A model generated the notes under the pieces. The model searched no databases. It saw only the letters and a program-made list of their open reading frames with translations, and was not told where the DNA came from. The position numbers and the translations under genes are program-made. From Rachicladosporium sp. CCFEE 5018 (lineage: Eukaryota; Ascomycota; Dothideomycetes; Cladosporiales; Cladosporiaceae), in the NCBI GenBank assembly GCA_002077045.2, contig KZ111170.1, positions 321,406 to 368,911 on the forward strand: a DNA stretch of 47,506 bases, given 5' to 3'. This document shows positions 1-9,962 of this stretch, one piece after another (the first letter of the stretch is position 1; each line of letters starts with the position of its first letter).

Positions 1-403
1 TTCGACTCAGCTCACTGCTACAAAGTCGATGGTCCGCAGCACGGAGTAGGCACGTCGACTCCACGACATCCATGATCACTCAGATGGATCTCACAGTGGC
101 AACCATCCGAGGATGCTGGTACGAGTAAGACACTACTATCAGTAACTACGCTGCTCATTGAGTAGAGGACGGCCACTGGGAAACGCCGACATGAGCAGAC
201 GAACGACCGACAGGAGGGTCGCTACAGACAATACTGGCGAACTAATCACACACTCGCTCACGAATTTACTTGGTCACGACATTCGATCACGGGAGGCTCG
301 CAAACGCCAGCAGGCATTCGCGCTTTGCTATCAGTCACGCGAGGGACGGCTGAAAGTATGCAGTATACCCATTTGTTGTTTTCAGCGAGAGACACGCGGA
401 GTT

Positions 404-421
404 GAGCGCTCGATAGCGCTC
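404..421. repeat. Perfect 7-bp hairpin, copy 1
   Basis: GAGCGCT (404-410), loop CGAT (411-414) and AGCGCTC (415-421) form a perfect inverted repeat. It is conserved without change at 30544-30561. No function can be assigned; this stretch of the duplication is nearly identical anyway. Confidence 0.55.
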
Positions 422-1868
422 GAGAAGTGTGGACGATGGCGAAGCAATGGTGCAGGGCTGGTAGACAGGGACCGAGAGACATAGATTGGAAATGATTGGT
501 ATCAACGGATTTGTAGGTCACTCTCTCATTGCAATAGTTGTTTGTGCTACCGGCATCAGCCCCGTTCATCGCAGTGACAAGTACGCGCCGTCGAAGGATC
601 GTTAAGCTTTGCAAGCCACATCTAACGGCGCCTAAGTTCCCCATCGGACTGCTCCCCGTACCTGAAGGACTCGACTTCAGCGATCATCGCTCTTACAAAC
701 TATACATGTACTGGTAAAACTTCTGATATTTCGTCCCGCTCCTTGCGCTCGCGATGATCTGTAGCCCAGCATACATGGTGGTAAGGTCGGAATACGAGGC
801 GCTGCATACGGCAGCTCCGATCCCCGCTGGCCACCAGACCGCCGTTATGCACAGTTCTGCTACCGAGCGGCGCAGCAGATACTATGCGTATATTGTTGCC
901 CCGCTACCTGCGTGTCAATCAAGGGGTGGCATTCCGAATCACCCGGCGGCACAGCACTCCGCTCTTTGATGCATAGATGAAGTGCCGAGTGCTCGGATAT
1001 TGCCACTGTACCTGTTCCCTGAAGTCTCACTCGTGAATCCAGGAAAGCGCTGCCGGATCACACAGAATGCGCGCTTGGTGAATAGTGGTGCGATCGGAGG
1101 TGGAGCCAATGTGGCATCGAACCAGGAATCGTATTCACCATATCGACGGTGCTCTTTATGTTGCACTTCCGACGAGCCCACGACAAGCTTCACGAACATG
1201 TGACAGTCGGCAAGCACTAATTCATGGACTGGTATTCGGATGCGAGGCGGGGATCAGTCCGTCGACAGCAACAGCTACTCCGGGAAACTTCTAGCAGCGG
1301 ACTATAACGTGCGCAAGTCTCAAGATTCCTCCTCGTCGTGCACAACGATCAATGACGATCCTTCATTCGAAGCGCCGTGGTACGCCTTACCTCGTCCTCG
1401 AACCAATCACGACAATGTGGCCTACACCATCGTTATGCATCTAAGCGCCAGACCAAGCCCTTGGCCTCATAATAGCCGCTCGCGTATGCATACACAGATC
1501 TGCTCCTTCTTGGATACAGTTTCCTGGTTCCTATTTTCCGTCTGGTGTGACTATGTTCGCCACAAGAGTGCGTGTGTGCCACGATTGAAATGTATCTCCC
1601 AAAGTCCGCCGTGACCGAGAGGAATCAAAGCTCGTCTTCGAGGACCTCGCCAGTTTGGCATTAACCACCAGGCCGGGTCCGCGATATGACTTAGCGACTC
1701 CAAGATCGTGAGAGGAGGGTCACTTGTCTGACTGTCTGACTCCAGAAGCATAAGATTATCTTGGTGGCCATCAGCGATTCGCGCAGTCCAAACCATTTGT
1801 ATCTTGCCCTCTGACCCGTTTCCTGTCGTCGAACACTCAGGGAACAACGACCAGAATCTAGCAACTAA

Positions 1869-1882
1869 GATCCAGGATCCAG
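1869..1882. repeat. GATCCAG direct repeat, 2 units (copy 1)
   Basis: Two tandem GATCCAG units. The equivalent position in copy 2 (32009-32036) has four, so this is a length-variable 7-bp minisatellite that distinguishes the two copies. Confidence 0.8.
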
Positions 1883-2508
1883 AATCCGAGAATCTGGTTC
1901 CAGGTGAACAAATGTATCCCGTTTGAGATACTCTTGGCTGTCAACAAGCCGAGGCCGGAACCATGGGCCATAGAATGCATCCAACACAGAGATGTTTTGA
2001 TGTCAGTATGGGTATGATGCCACTCTTGTGGTCTGGAGACCTCCCCGTGAACTGCCGGTCCGATTACATCATCCGGAGAGATGCCATGAAGCTACAGCGA
2101 CCTGTAGCTTTCCAGAGACAGGCTTCCTTGATCGATGCATCTTCTCCTGCAGTACACGGCTTCAGCCGGCGATGACAGTCTGGCACATACGCTTGCTACA
2201 AGTAACAAGGACGTTGAGGCACGATGGTCGTCAAGCCCATTGACAGGCATCCTCAACCTCGAACCCGTTTTCTGGGAGTCGAAATCGGAAACCTGGAACC
2301 CGGTCACCGGCGGCATATCTCTGCTGCCACGAGCACGGCACGTGATGTGTTTTCGAACAAGGTAATATACGCTGGGATGCTTTGCTTATGAGTACATCAA
2401 GCTCCATATCTCACTGTGCTTGATCCGCCATCGTCACCATTCAGTAGACTCTCGACAGTCCCAATATTGCATATACTACAGCCAAGTTCCCTTGCCCTGT
2501 CGAGCACA

Positions 2509-3403
2509 ATGCCTCCAGAACGTACTCAACACCATACGATACCCAAACAGCAGCCTTGGTCTCGAACGACTGCCATGCGACCGGTCGACTTGCAAAAGCA
2601 GTTGCGTGTCACTGCAAGTGGGGCGTACTTCTCGCATAGCGACATCCCCGCCAGTCCAGTGTGTGAAGAGAAGTCTGGAAGCCTACTGTAGCCATGGCGT
2701 CTGCCGACACAGAGAGCGAAAGCGAGAGCGCTCGTACCCCATGTCCCACAGACGAGAGGTCGTACGAAGGAAACCCCGCTCCTGCTCCTCTAAGCGAGTG
2801 TGGTAACGAGATCGTCGACGCCGTGAAATCCACCAACGGCACAGTCGTTGCACGGGACCCGACGTGGGTCCATATCGCTGGTGTAATTTCTCGCGCCACG
2901 TGCGACAGCGTTGCATCGCAGGTGTCCCGAACTGAGCACTGTGATGGAGGTGTTCTCCGAGAGATCCAAGATCTGGGAAGCGAGCATACAGGCACTCTGG
3001 CAGATCTCGTGCAATACGTGCGCACAACTATAGCACGTCGCAAGCCCGAGCTCACGTTACCACAGAAGCTGCGTGCAGAAGTCGAAGGCTCCGTTCCCAG
3101 TGGATGTAGACTAATTGGCCATCACGCCGGGCGTTATGGCGGGAGCGGCTTATCCCTTCGATTCGGTGGGTTGATGAGGGGCCTGCAGATCCTCGTCGCT
3201 TTGGAGCATCTCAGCGCCGCTGAAGGCTTGCCAGTATTGGAGTCATCTGAGACTGACAAGCCGGAGTGTACAGGCCTCGCGAGCTGCAACCAGGGGAGGC
3301 ACTTGTGCTTCGTGAGGGCTGCGTCTGGCGCCGAGAGCCAGTCGTCAGTGGGCTGGTTCTGTTTGTGCGGTATGCACCATCGGAGGCTGCTGAACGGACT
3401 TAG
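2509..3403 (+). pseudogene. Decayed orphan gene, copy 1
   Basis: The reading frame opens at ATG 2509 (MPPERTQHH...). It runs through a stretch shared with copy 2 (RPVDLQKQLRVTASG..., then MASADTESESESARTP at 2694) and can be followed to a TAG at 3401-3403. Relative to copy 2, a 5-nt insertion just before 2694 (about 2685-2690) closes the first part with a stop, and a single-base length difference near 3117 changes the frame again. From 2694 an uninterrupted frame of 268 codons exists, but its C-terminal half does not match copy 2's. No domain is recognised. A shortened functional protein from ATG 2694 remains possible. The family is unknown. Confidence 0.5.
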
Positions 3404-3516
3404 GTCCAGGGTTGCGAAGGGATCGCATGCAGGCGTGCGATCGACCGGATTTGTATTGATGTGTACTGTTCCGCACCCTCACAGCATCCAGTTGACATGA
3501 CACCAATCTCACTCCC

Positions 3517-4275
3517 TCACACCTTCTCACTCACCCAAATCGCCCCCCGACACCCCGCCCTAATAACCCCCGTCAAAACCTCATACGGCTGCGCCATCTT
3601 GGCATCATTCTCCACCGCCGAGTCCAAATGCTCCAGTTCCTCATCCCTAATCCTTCTAATCTCCTTCACCAACCCCATCAGCTCCTCCCCTACCACCTCC
3701 CCCCGCTGCTCCATCTGCTCCACCCACCCCAACAACACTTTAACTTGCTGATTATAATGATCGCCAATCTCCGTCTCCACAGCCTCCGTACACGCCATCG
3801 CTGCCTCTCGTCCCATGGCTCCCGTGGCCCAGCCGAGGGTCGTGGCGGCGGCTTGCCAGAGGGGGTAGAGGACTGTGGGGCGGATGCGGTGTTTGGCTAG
3901 CAAGCTGTTGAAGGTTTTGAAGTGGCCGGCTTCTTGGTCGTACATGTGCTTCATCAGGGGCCGGAGATGGGGGTGCGATTTGTAGATTGGAGGGGCTTGG
4001 GCGGTGTAGATCAGGGTTGCGGCTAGTTCGCCGGCGTGGTTTACGCGGAGAGTGGAGTCGAGGAATTGTTGTTGGGTTGGGGTGAGGGGTTTGCGACGGG
4101 CGCCTTGGGTGGAGGTTGGTTGTTTGACGGCTTGTGGTTCGAAGGACTCGGCTTTGGCTGGGTGGGTTACTGGGGTGGCGTTGGAGGAGCGGGGGGAGGT
4201 GGAGAAGACGTGGCGAGCGCGGAGCTGGAAGGCGAGAGGGGTGAGACGGGTGCGAGTGGTGGTGGTAGCCATCAT
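3517..4275 (-). CDS. COQ7: 5-demethoxyubiquinone hydroxylase, mitochondrial (copy 1)
   Basis: 252 aa, no intron. COQ7/CAT5 is the di-iron monooxygenase that hydroxylates demethoxyubiquinone, the penultimate step of ubiquinone synthesis, on the matrix side of the inner mitochondrial membrane. The diagnostic ligands are all visible: E83 in RVNHAGELAA, E115 and H118 in DQEAGHFK, E167 in the EAVETEIG stretch, and E213 and H216 in EELEH. The first about 35 residues are rich in Arg, Ser and Thr and lack acidic residues (LAFQLRARHVFSTSPRSS), as in a mitochondrial presequence. The start at 4275 gives MMATTTT; the second Met is equally possible. The gene is divergent from RTF1, sharing a 374-bp promoter region. 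A second intact copy lies at 33664-34422. Confidence 0.95.
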   Translation of the reverse strand: MMATTTTRTRLTPLAFQLRARHVFSTSPRSSNATPVTHPAKAESFEPQAVKQPTSTQGARRKPLTPTQQQFLDSTLRVNHAGELAATLIYTAQAPPIYKSHPHLRPLMKHMYDQEAGHFKTFNSLLAKHRIRPTVLYPLWQAAATTLGWATGAMGREAAMACTEAVETEIGDHYNQQVKVLLGWVEQMEQRGEVVGEELMGLVKEIRRIRDEELEHLDSAVENDAKMAQPYEVLTGVIRAGCRGAIWVSEKV

Positions 4276-4649
4276 GATGGCAAGCTTGAAGAGGTAGTTG
4301 TTGCTGCGAGCGAGGATGCCGAAAGGACATCGAGAATGACCAACACGTATTGGACGTCATGAACATTTGCATGTGAATTAGAGGCCTGAGGCAGCATTTT
4401 CCGGGGAAAGTCCAGCGCGACTCTGAAACACGTCAGGGCAATTGTCCATCTCGACGACAATAGCAAGTCAAGTACTCGATCTTATTGACGACTCGTGAGC
4501 CACGCACCGCCTCTGATTCACGATTGGCTTCTCTACACCGAGCAGCACCCACTACCCCAACTCCAAAGAGATCATCGAACCCCCCTTCCGCTCAACCCCG
4601 TCAACCACGCTCACCCATAAATCCATACGCCCATACACCCACAGGCATC
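4276..4649. promoter_or_regulatory. COQ7/RTF1 divergent intergenic region (copy 1)
   Basis: 374 bases separate the COQ7 start (minus) from the RTF1 start (plus) and must hold both promoters and 5' leaders. The part near RTF1 is CT-rich on the plus strand (about 4550-4640), typical of fungal leaders. No specific factor site is claimed. Copy 2 (34423-34772, 350 bases) is alignable but carries more indels than the coding DNA on either side. Confidence 0.6.
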
Positions 4650-6694
4650 ATGTCCCAAGAAGACATCGACGCCGAGCTGCTCGCCCTCGGTGGCGGCGGC
4701 AGCGACAGCGAGTCCGACGATGAGGGTCAGATCGACGCAACGCAGATGATTCCTGATCGCTCGTCTACTCCCGAGCCGGTCGTGAAGGCTAGCGTGGAGA
4801 AGCACGACGATGCGCCGAGACGAGGCGTGGCGCAGAAGATCCGGCCGAAGCGAGGGGCGAAGGCTGCGGCGGCGAGGAGGCGGCAGCAGAGTGTCGAGGA
4901 GGACGGTGAAGCGTGAGTTGCCCCTGGTCTGATTGTTTGCTGTAGGATGGAGAGGGGAGGCAGGTTGAGGGAGGTGGATGTGGTGACTGCAAGTCCTGCG
5001 CATCGTCTCACCTTGCTTTCCACATGCACTGGAGCACAGAAGCGGAAAACATCAATATGCTGTTCAGGACTGACAATGATCTCTCCAGCTCCGACCCGGC
5101 ATCACCACGATCCCCGAGCTTGGATGCCATGCAGCAGTCCTCATCAGAAATCGATGCGCCTGGCTCACCCGCAGCCGACGACGATGCACCACTATACCCC
5201 CTCGAGGGCAAATTCCTGTCCACCAAAGACCGCTTAGAGATCCTCGACCTTCCGGAGATTGAGCGTGAAGAGATCCTGGCAGAGCGCGCCCAACTCGTCA
5301 CCCGCCGACAGCAAGATCTACAGCTCAAGCGAGCCATTGCAGCTACGCGGCAGAAGGCAGACGGACACCACAAGAGGAAAGCGGCAGCGGCCGAGATAGA
5401 TGATGACAATACTCGCAAAATTAGCAGACCAAGGGTCGAGAAAGCTGGCAGGACCGCATTAGATGACTACAAGCTCGCTCGCGAGCAGAAGGGCGCAGCC
5501 AAGAATAGAAGCGACAATCGCCGGGATCGCAGAGACGACCGCTCCGCATCACTCTCGGATCGCGACGCAGATGGCGAGAGCGAAGTGGAATGGGCACGAG
5601 AGCCAGAAGCTGCGCCCAAGAAGGACGACCCGCTAGCAGACCTCCGCGAACTTGACCGCGCACGCGTAGGCAGGACGAACTTCTCTCACTACTGCTTCAC
5701 GCCCGACTTCGACGCCCGCATCAAAGGCTGCTATGTGCGCGTTTGCATCGGTCCGGATCGCGAGCACCCGGGACGAAACGCCTACCGCATGGCGCAAATC
5801 AAGGGCTTCACAGAAGGCAAACCCTACACCCTCACAGCCACGAACGGCAAGCCTTTCTTGACCGATGTCTATGCGCTCGTCTCGCAAGGCTCATCCTCGA
5901 AGCCTTACCCCTTCCTCGCCTGCTCAGACTCGCATCTCACGCCACCGGAATTCGAACGCTACATCGCCACCCTCCGCAAAGAAAACCTCCGCCCCCCTAC
6001 CCGCAGTCAGGTAGCCAGAAAGCTAGACGATATCAAAGCGATCATAGACCATCAATGGAGTGATGTCGACATCGGCGCCCGTCTCGCGCGCATCCGCGAC
6101 TTGGCGAAGAAATACGATCCCTCGAACATCTTCGCGCAGTCCCGCGCTAAGCTGCAAGACAGAAAAGCTCTTGCTGAGGAGAGTGGCCATACCGAAGAGC
6201 TGTCCCGCGTTGACGCCGAACTCGCTGCTCTTATTGAGAAGGAGACCGCTGCCTCGCAGGCTTCGCCGAGTAAGGTGTCGACTATAGCTGCTTCGAAGAA
6301 AAGCACGACTGAGCAGGATCGGTTGGCGAGACTGAACATCCAAACACGCATGGATAATCGAGATGCAGTGCATAAAGCTCTCGTCGAGGAGAAGCGGAAA
6401 CGCGATCGCGCGCGAGCTGCTGCGCACAAGGAGGCTGAGAGGCTCAAGGCCGAGGAGGCCGAGAAGTTGACGAATGGAGGCAGCTTGAAAGTGCCTGGTT
6501 TGGGCGACCTGTTTGGAGAGAGCGATGGCAGCAGAGCTGGTACACCTAGGGCAGGCACACCGCAGCCCGGTGGTGTGAAGAAGCTGAATGGCGGGGTGGT
6601 GAGGAAGGGCAAGTTCGGACAGGTTGGTGGCAGGTCAAAGATGGACGATGAGGTTATTGCTAGTATGGATTTGGGGATTGATATTGAGATATAG
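4650..6694 (+). CDS. RTF1: RNA polymerase-associated protein Rtf1, Paf1 complex (copy 1)
   Basis: Two exons, 4650-4912 and 5089-6694, give 622 aa. The 176-nt intron has donor GTGAGT and branch CTGAC followed by CCAG; splicing makes a GC|C alanine codon (...EDGEA then SDPASPRS). Rtf1 is the Paf1-complex subunit that couples elongating RNA polymerase II to histone H2B ubiquitination. The acidic, Ser-rich N terminus (MSQEDIDAELLALGG) is followed by YPLEGKFLSTKDRLEIL and PEIEREEILAER, both characteristic of Rtf1. A Plus-3 domain spans about residues 270-415 (LRELDRARVGRTNFSHY to DHQWSDVDI). A charged, probably coiled region and a Gly-rich tail ending MDLGIDIEI complete the protein. Copy 2 is intact with the same structure. 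A tract in the middle of the gene (about 5865-6368) is far more diverged than its flanks. Confidence 0.94.
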
Positions 6695-6953
6695 AGGGCG
6701 CGGGCTAGAGGCTGGGGTCTGGCGTGGTGTTCAAGTTTGTGCATTTTGGGAGGCGAAGTCCAGTCCAAGGAAGCTATTGGCAGAGTGGCGGTCTGAGAAG
6801 GAAACGCGTGTGTGAGCACAGCTTTTGCGTGAGCATGGGGCGAGAGGGGTATAGTTGGATCATGGAGCGAGATGAGCTGTGTAGCGGCTCCAAGCTCCGG
6901 CAATATCTACCACGTTTGTTGCTTCGCTCTCGGCTGAGCTGAGGCGTTTGACA

Positions 6954-8107
6954 TCACTCTACCTTCCATTCAATGCCCACGACCCACGCTTGCCCTTCAA
7001 TCATGACTTGCCACCACGGCATCCTGACCCTCACTACCACTCCTACCTCCACCTTACCCCTCTCATCCCCGCCAACAAGCAGCCCCCTCACTTCTTCCCC
7101 TTCCACACGAAATCCCTCCCTCGTGCCTCTGACCCTCACAACCCCTCCCTGCCCCTCGCCACTCCCTTCAACTTCCCTTACCTTTACCACCATCTTCCCT
7201 TCCACTTCCCCATGCCTCCCCACCGCTCGCCGCGAAGCTGCAGCTTGCTGCCCCGTTTCCACAACCCAGCTCTGCACCGTTGCTGCCAAGCCGCCGGGGA
7301 GGAACTTCGCCCCTCGACGATGGGGGGAGAAGAGGGGCGGGATCGCTGGATCGTCTGCTGCTGTCGGCGTTGGAGGAGGAATGAAGGCTGGGCGTGTCGA
7401 TGGTGCGGCCGAGGGAGCGAGGGAGGGGGTGTTGAAGCTGGGAGTATTTGTGCTTGGGAAGGAAGCTTGAGCGGGAGGGGAGAGGCGTCGGCGTTTGGCG
7501 GGGGAGAAGGGGAGGGTCGTCTCGTGCTGAGCAGTAGGTTCGATCGTGGGCAGAACGTCAGTGTCATGAGCACCGAAATCGATGGAAGGACTTTCGTAGC
7601 CGTCCAGTAGCATCTCCTCGTCGTCATCATCGTGGCCACCGTGCCGTGTGTGCATTTCGTCGTCCGAGTCTGGCGGCGCCTCGTCGACGTCTTCGCCTCG
7701 GACTCGAGGGATGGCGAAGGGCAGCCGCGGTGGCGAGCCTGGTGTAACCTGCTTCGGTACTGGTCTCCTAGTCGAGAATCGCGGTGGCGGCACGAATTGG
7801 CTGGGAGACACGGCCTGGGCTTCGCGAGGCACTACATAGCGAGCAGTCGCTGGTCGAGGCGGAGGCGGTGCCATCGGCTTTGGTGGTTGGACTTGAACGG
7901 GCTGCGCTGGCAGCAAATCGGGATCGACATCTTGGGCAGCCGTCTGGGGACGCGTAGTGGGATTCGCCTGCTTCGTGGGTGACTTCTGGCGCGTCGCCGA
8001 GGCTGTGGGAGGCAGAAAGCGATGAGGTGATGGACGCTGGGAGCTATTAGCAAATGCCTTTGCGAAACTCGTGAAAGGGGAGGTGGGCAGACTGCTGCTG
8101 GCGCCAT
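6954..8107 (-). CDS. Conserved-looking fungal protein of unknown function (copy 1)
   Basis: Two exons are proposed: 8107-8093 (MAPAA) and 8036-6954, giving 365 aa. The 56-nt intron ends TGCTAATAGCTCCCAG, with a good branch site and acceptor, but its donor is GTCTGC, whereas copy 2 has GTGCGT at the same point. The model is supported because both copies then read MAPAA followed by RPSPHRFLPP. The N-terminal half is Pro/Ser-rich and disordered, with an acidic DDDDEEMLLDGYE patch and a basic AKRRRLSPP motif that could be a nuclear localisation signal. The better conserved C-terminal part starts FSPHRRGAKFLPGGLAATV and is rich in alternating Val/Gly, suggesting a beta-barrel such as an OB fold (inference). 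It is convergent with RTF1, 259 bases apart. The function is not recognised. Confidence 0.75.
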
Positions 8108-8592
8108 GATGACAGCTTTGACGCGGACTGCAGCCTCCGTCGCAGTGCACTGCTTCTCAACCTCTCCAAGCTTTTGTTCGCTGGTTCAAGTGATGTCTCG
8201 CCACCTCGATCGAGTACGAGATTTGAGTCGGCACTGCTTCATTCTTCTGATGAGTTCTCGATGCCGGCGAAGATGCTTGCAGCCCTGGAAGTAAGACTCG
8301 AAACGGCTTCACGTCTTCATTCCAAGCAGAGGTAGGTATCGGTGCAGGTGTGGAAGGAGCAAGGGGACATCGTACTTGCGTCAATGGCAGTTCGCAACAC
8401 CTTGGCATTCAGAATATATGCCTTGAAAGTGAAACGACGGCATGGCATTGCGACCGGAATCAAGGGCTGCAACGCACTTGACAAGTGATCCACACATCAT
8501 GCTCATCATCTACCTAAAAAAAATCACCACCCATCCAACCTCCGCAGTCCCAGCCCGCGCTTCCATCATCTCCCCTCCTCTTCAGCACAGCC
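8108..8592. other. Intergenic: promoter of the unknown gene and 3' end of MPK1 (copy 1)
   Basis: 485 bases between two minus-strand genes. The right part, CT-rich on the plus strand, is the MPK1 3' untranslated region; the left part must hold the promoter of the unknown gene. No coding sequence is seen. Copy 2 (38201-38689) aligns only in patches. Confidence 0.6.
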
Positions 8593-9962
8593 CTACCGCC
8601 TCCCATCCAGCCCATCCGCCAACTCATGTTCCAAATCCCCCGCCCTCCCCCCACCCATCTCCTGCGGTCTCGGATCCTCAAACCCGCCTTGCCGATAATC
8701 CTCCCCAGGAATAGGAACCTGCTGCTGCTGCCCCTGCGGCTGACTATACTGCATCATCTGCGGCGCCCGCACACTATGCCTAAACCACCTAACCTCCTCA
8801 AGAATCATCTGCCGCATCTCCGGCACCTCCTCCACAACCTCAAACCCAAAGTCAAACGTCGTGGGGCAAGGCGGCTCGTCCGAGGCATCGTGCCAGATAC
8901 TCAGGTAGCGGTGCTCGAGCGCTTCTTCGACGCCGATGCGCTGCGAGGGGTCGAAGGCGAGCATGCGGTCGAGGAGGTCTAGGGCGTCTGGGTTGGCCCG
9001 TGGGAAGAGCTGTTGGAAGGGGATTTTGTTCATGTAGGGCAGGTTGCGGACGTATTCTTGGGCGCGGGGGGAGCCGATGCGCGAGAGGGTTGATTCGGAG
9101 GGGGTGCCGAGGTAGTGTAGGATTTGGTTTAGCTGGTCGACGTAGTCGCGGCCTTTGAAGAAGGGTTTGCTGCCGAGGAGCTCGGCGAGGATGCAGCCGA
9201 CTGACCAGACGTCGACTGGGAGTGTTGTCAGTAGTGTCCTGTGGATAAGAGTGTAGATATCACGTACTAGCTTTCGTGTAGCTCTGGAACGACAGCATGA
9301 TCTCCGGTGCGCGGTACCACCTCGTTGCCACGTACTCAGTCATGTAGCCGGCATTCTCCTCCGGGTCCACGCTGAAGCCTCTTGCCAGACCGAAGTCGCA
9401 GATCTTGAGCTCGCAGTCGGCGTTGACGAGCAAGTTGCCAGGTTTGAGATCGCGGTGAAGCACGTTCGCGCTATGGATGTACTTGAGACCGCACAGGATT
9501 TGGTAGATGAATGATTGGAAGTGAGCGTCTGTTAGTGGCTGGCCTGATCGAATGATGGCAGCGAGATCGCACTCCATAAGTTCTGTACTCCGTCAGCATG
9601 TTGTTCCTCGTACACATTCTCCTACTTCTTTGGCATGGCTCACCCTCGTACAGGTATGTCTCGTTGAAGTTATCAGGCCGCGGGATGTCCATATCATACA
9701 GGCACGTGATATTCCTATGACCACGGAAGTGCTGTAGGAGCTTGATCTCACGCAATGCACGCTTCGCCAGGATCTTCTTGGAGAAGACATTCGTAACCTT
9801 CTTGATAGCCACGCCTTCCCCAGTTTGATTGTTCGTTGCCGCGCATACGATGCCGTAAGCGCCCTGACCTAGCTCCTTCGTCACGGTGTAGCGCTCGTCA
9901 ACGATGAAGTCCTGGTTGAAGACCTTGAAGACCTTGCGGCCTTGTAGGCTCGGATCGGCCAT
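8593..9962 (-). CDS. MPK1: Cell-wall-integrity MAP kinase, Slt2/Mpk1/Mps1 type (copy 1)
   Basis: Three exons, 9962-9644, 9582-9268 and 9215-8593, encode 418 aa, the usual length for fungal Mps1/MpkA. Introns of 61 and 52 nt have donors GTGAGC and GTACGT and CTGAC branch points; splicing rebuilds YLYE|ELMECDL and SYTKA|IDVWSVG. This is the terminal kinase of the Pkc1 to Bck1 to Mkk cascade that drives wall repair and stress responses. Visible elements are the P-loop LGQGAYGIV (31-39), Lys54 of VAIKK, HRDLKPGN (Asp151), DFG (Asp169) and the dual-phosphorylation motif Thr188-Glu-Tyr190, followed by the VATRWYRAPE signature. The Gln-rich tail is typical of the Slt2 group. Copy 2 is also intact. 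Confidence 0.96.

Larger units (their letters stand above)
1..2508. other. Intergenic or unassigned DNA, copy 1
   Basis: No convincing gene is visible in this 2.5 kb. Short open frames occur on both strands and are shared with copy 2 only because the two sequences are about 98% identical here. None shows a recognisable domain, signal peptide or splice pattern. The equivalent stretch in copy 2 is 30141-32660. It contains the small hairpin at 404-421 and a short GATCCAG direct repeat at 1869-1882. Confidence 0.6.

Noticed and set aside
158..484. 108-codon open frame conserved at 30298-30624
   Set aside because: Conservation here reflects about 98% identity of the whole noncoding stretch; the start, composition and ending give no coding signal.
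3752..4372. 206-codon minus-strand frame overlapping COQ7
   Set aside because: Frame-shifted shadow of COQ7, extremely His/Pro/Ser-rich, and inconsistent with the di-iron motifs in the true frame.
6052..6903. 283-codon open frame on the minus strand across RTF1
   Set aside because: Antisense to the well-supported RTF1 coding exon, Ser/Arg/Phe-biased, and broken into shorter frames in copy 2.
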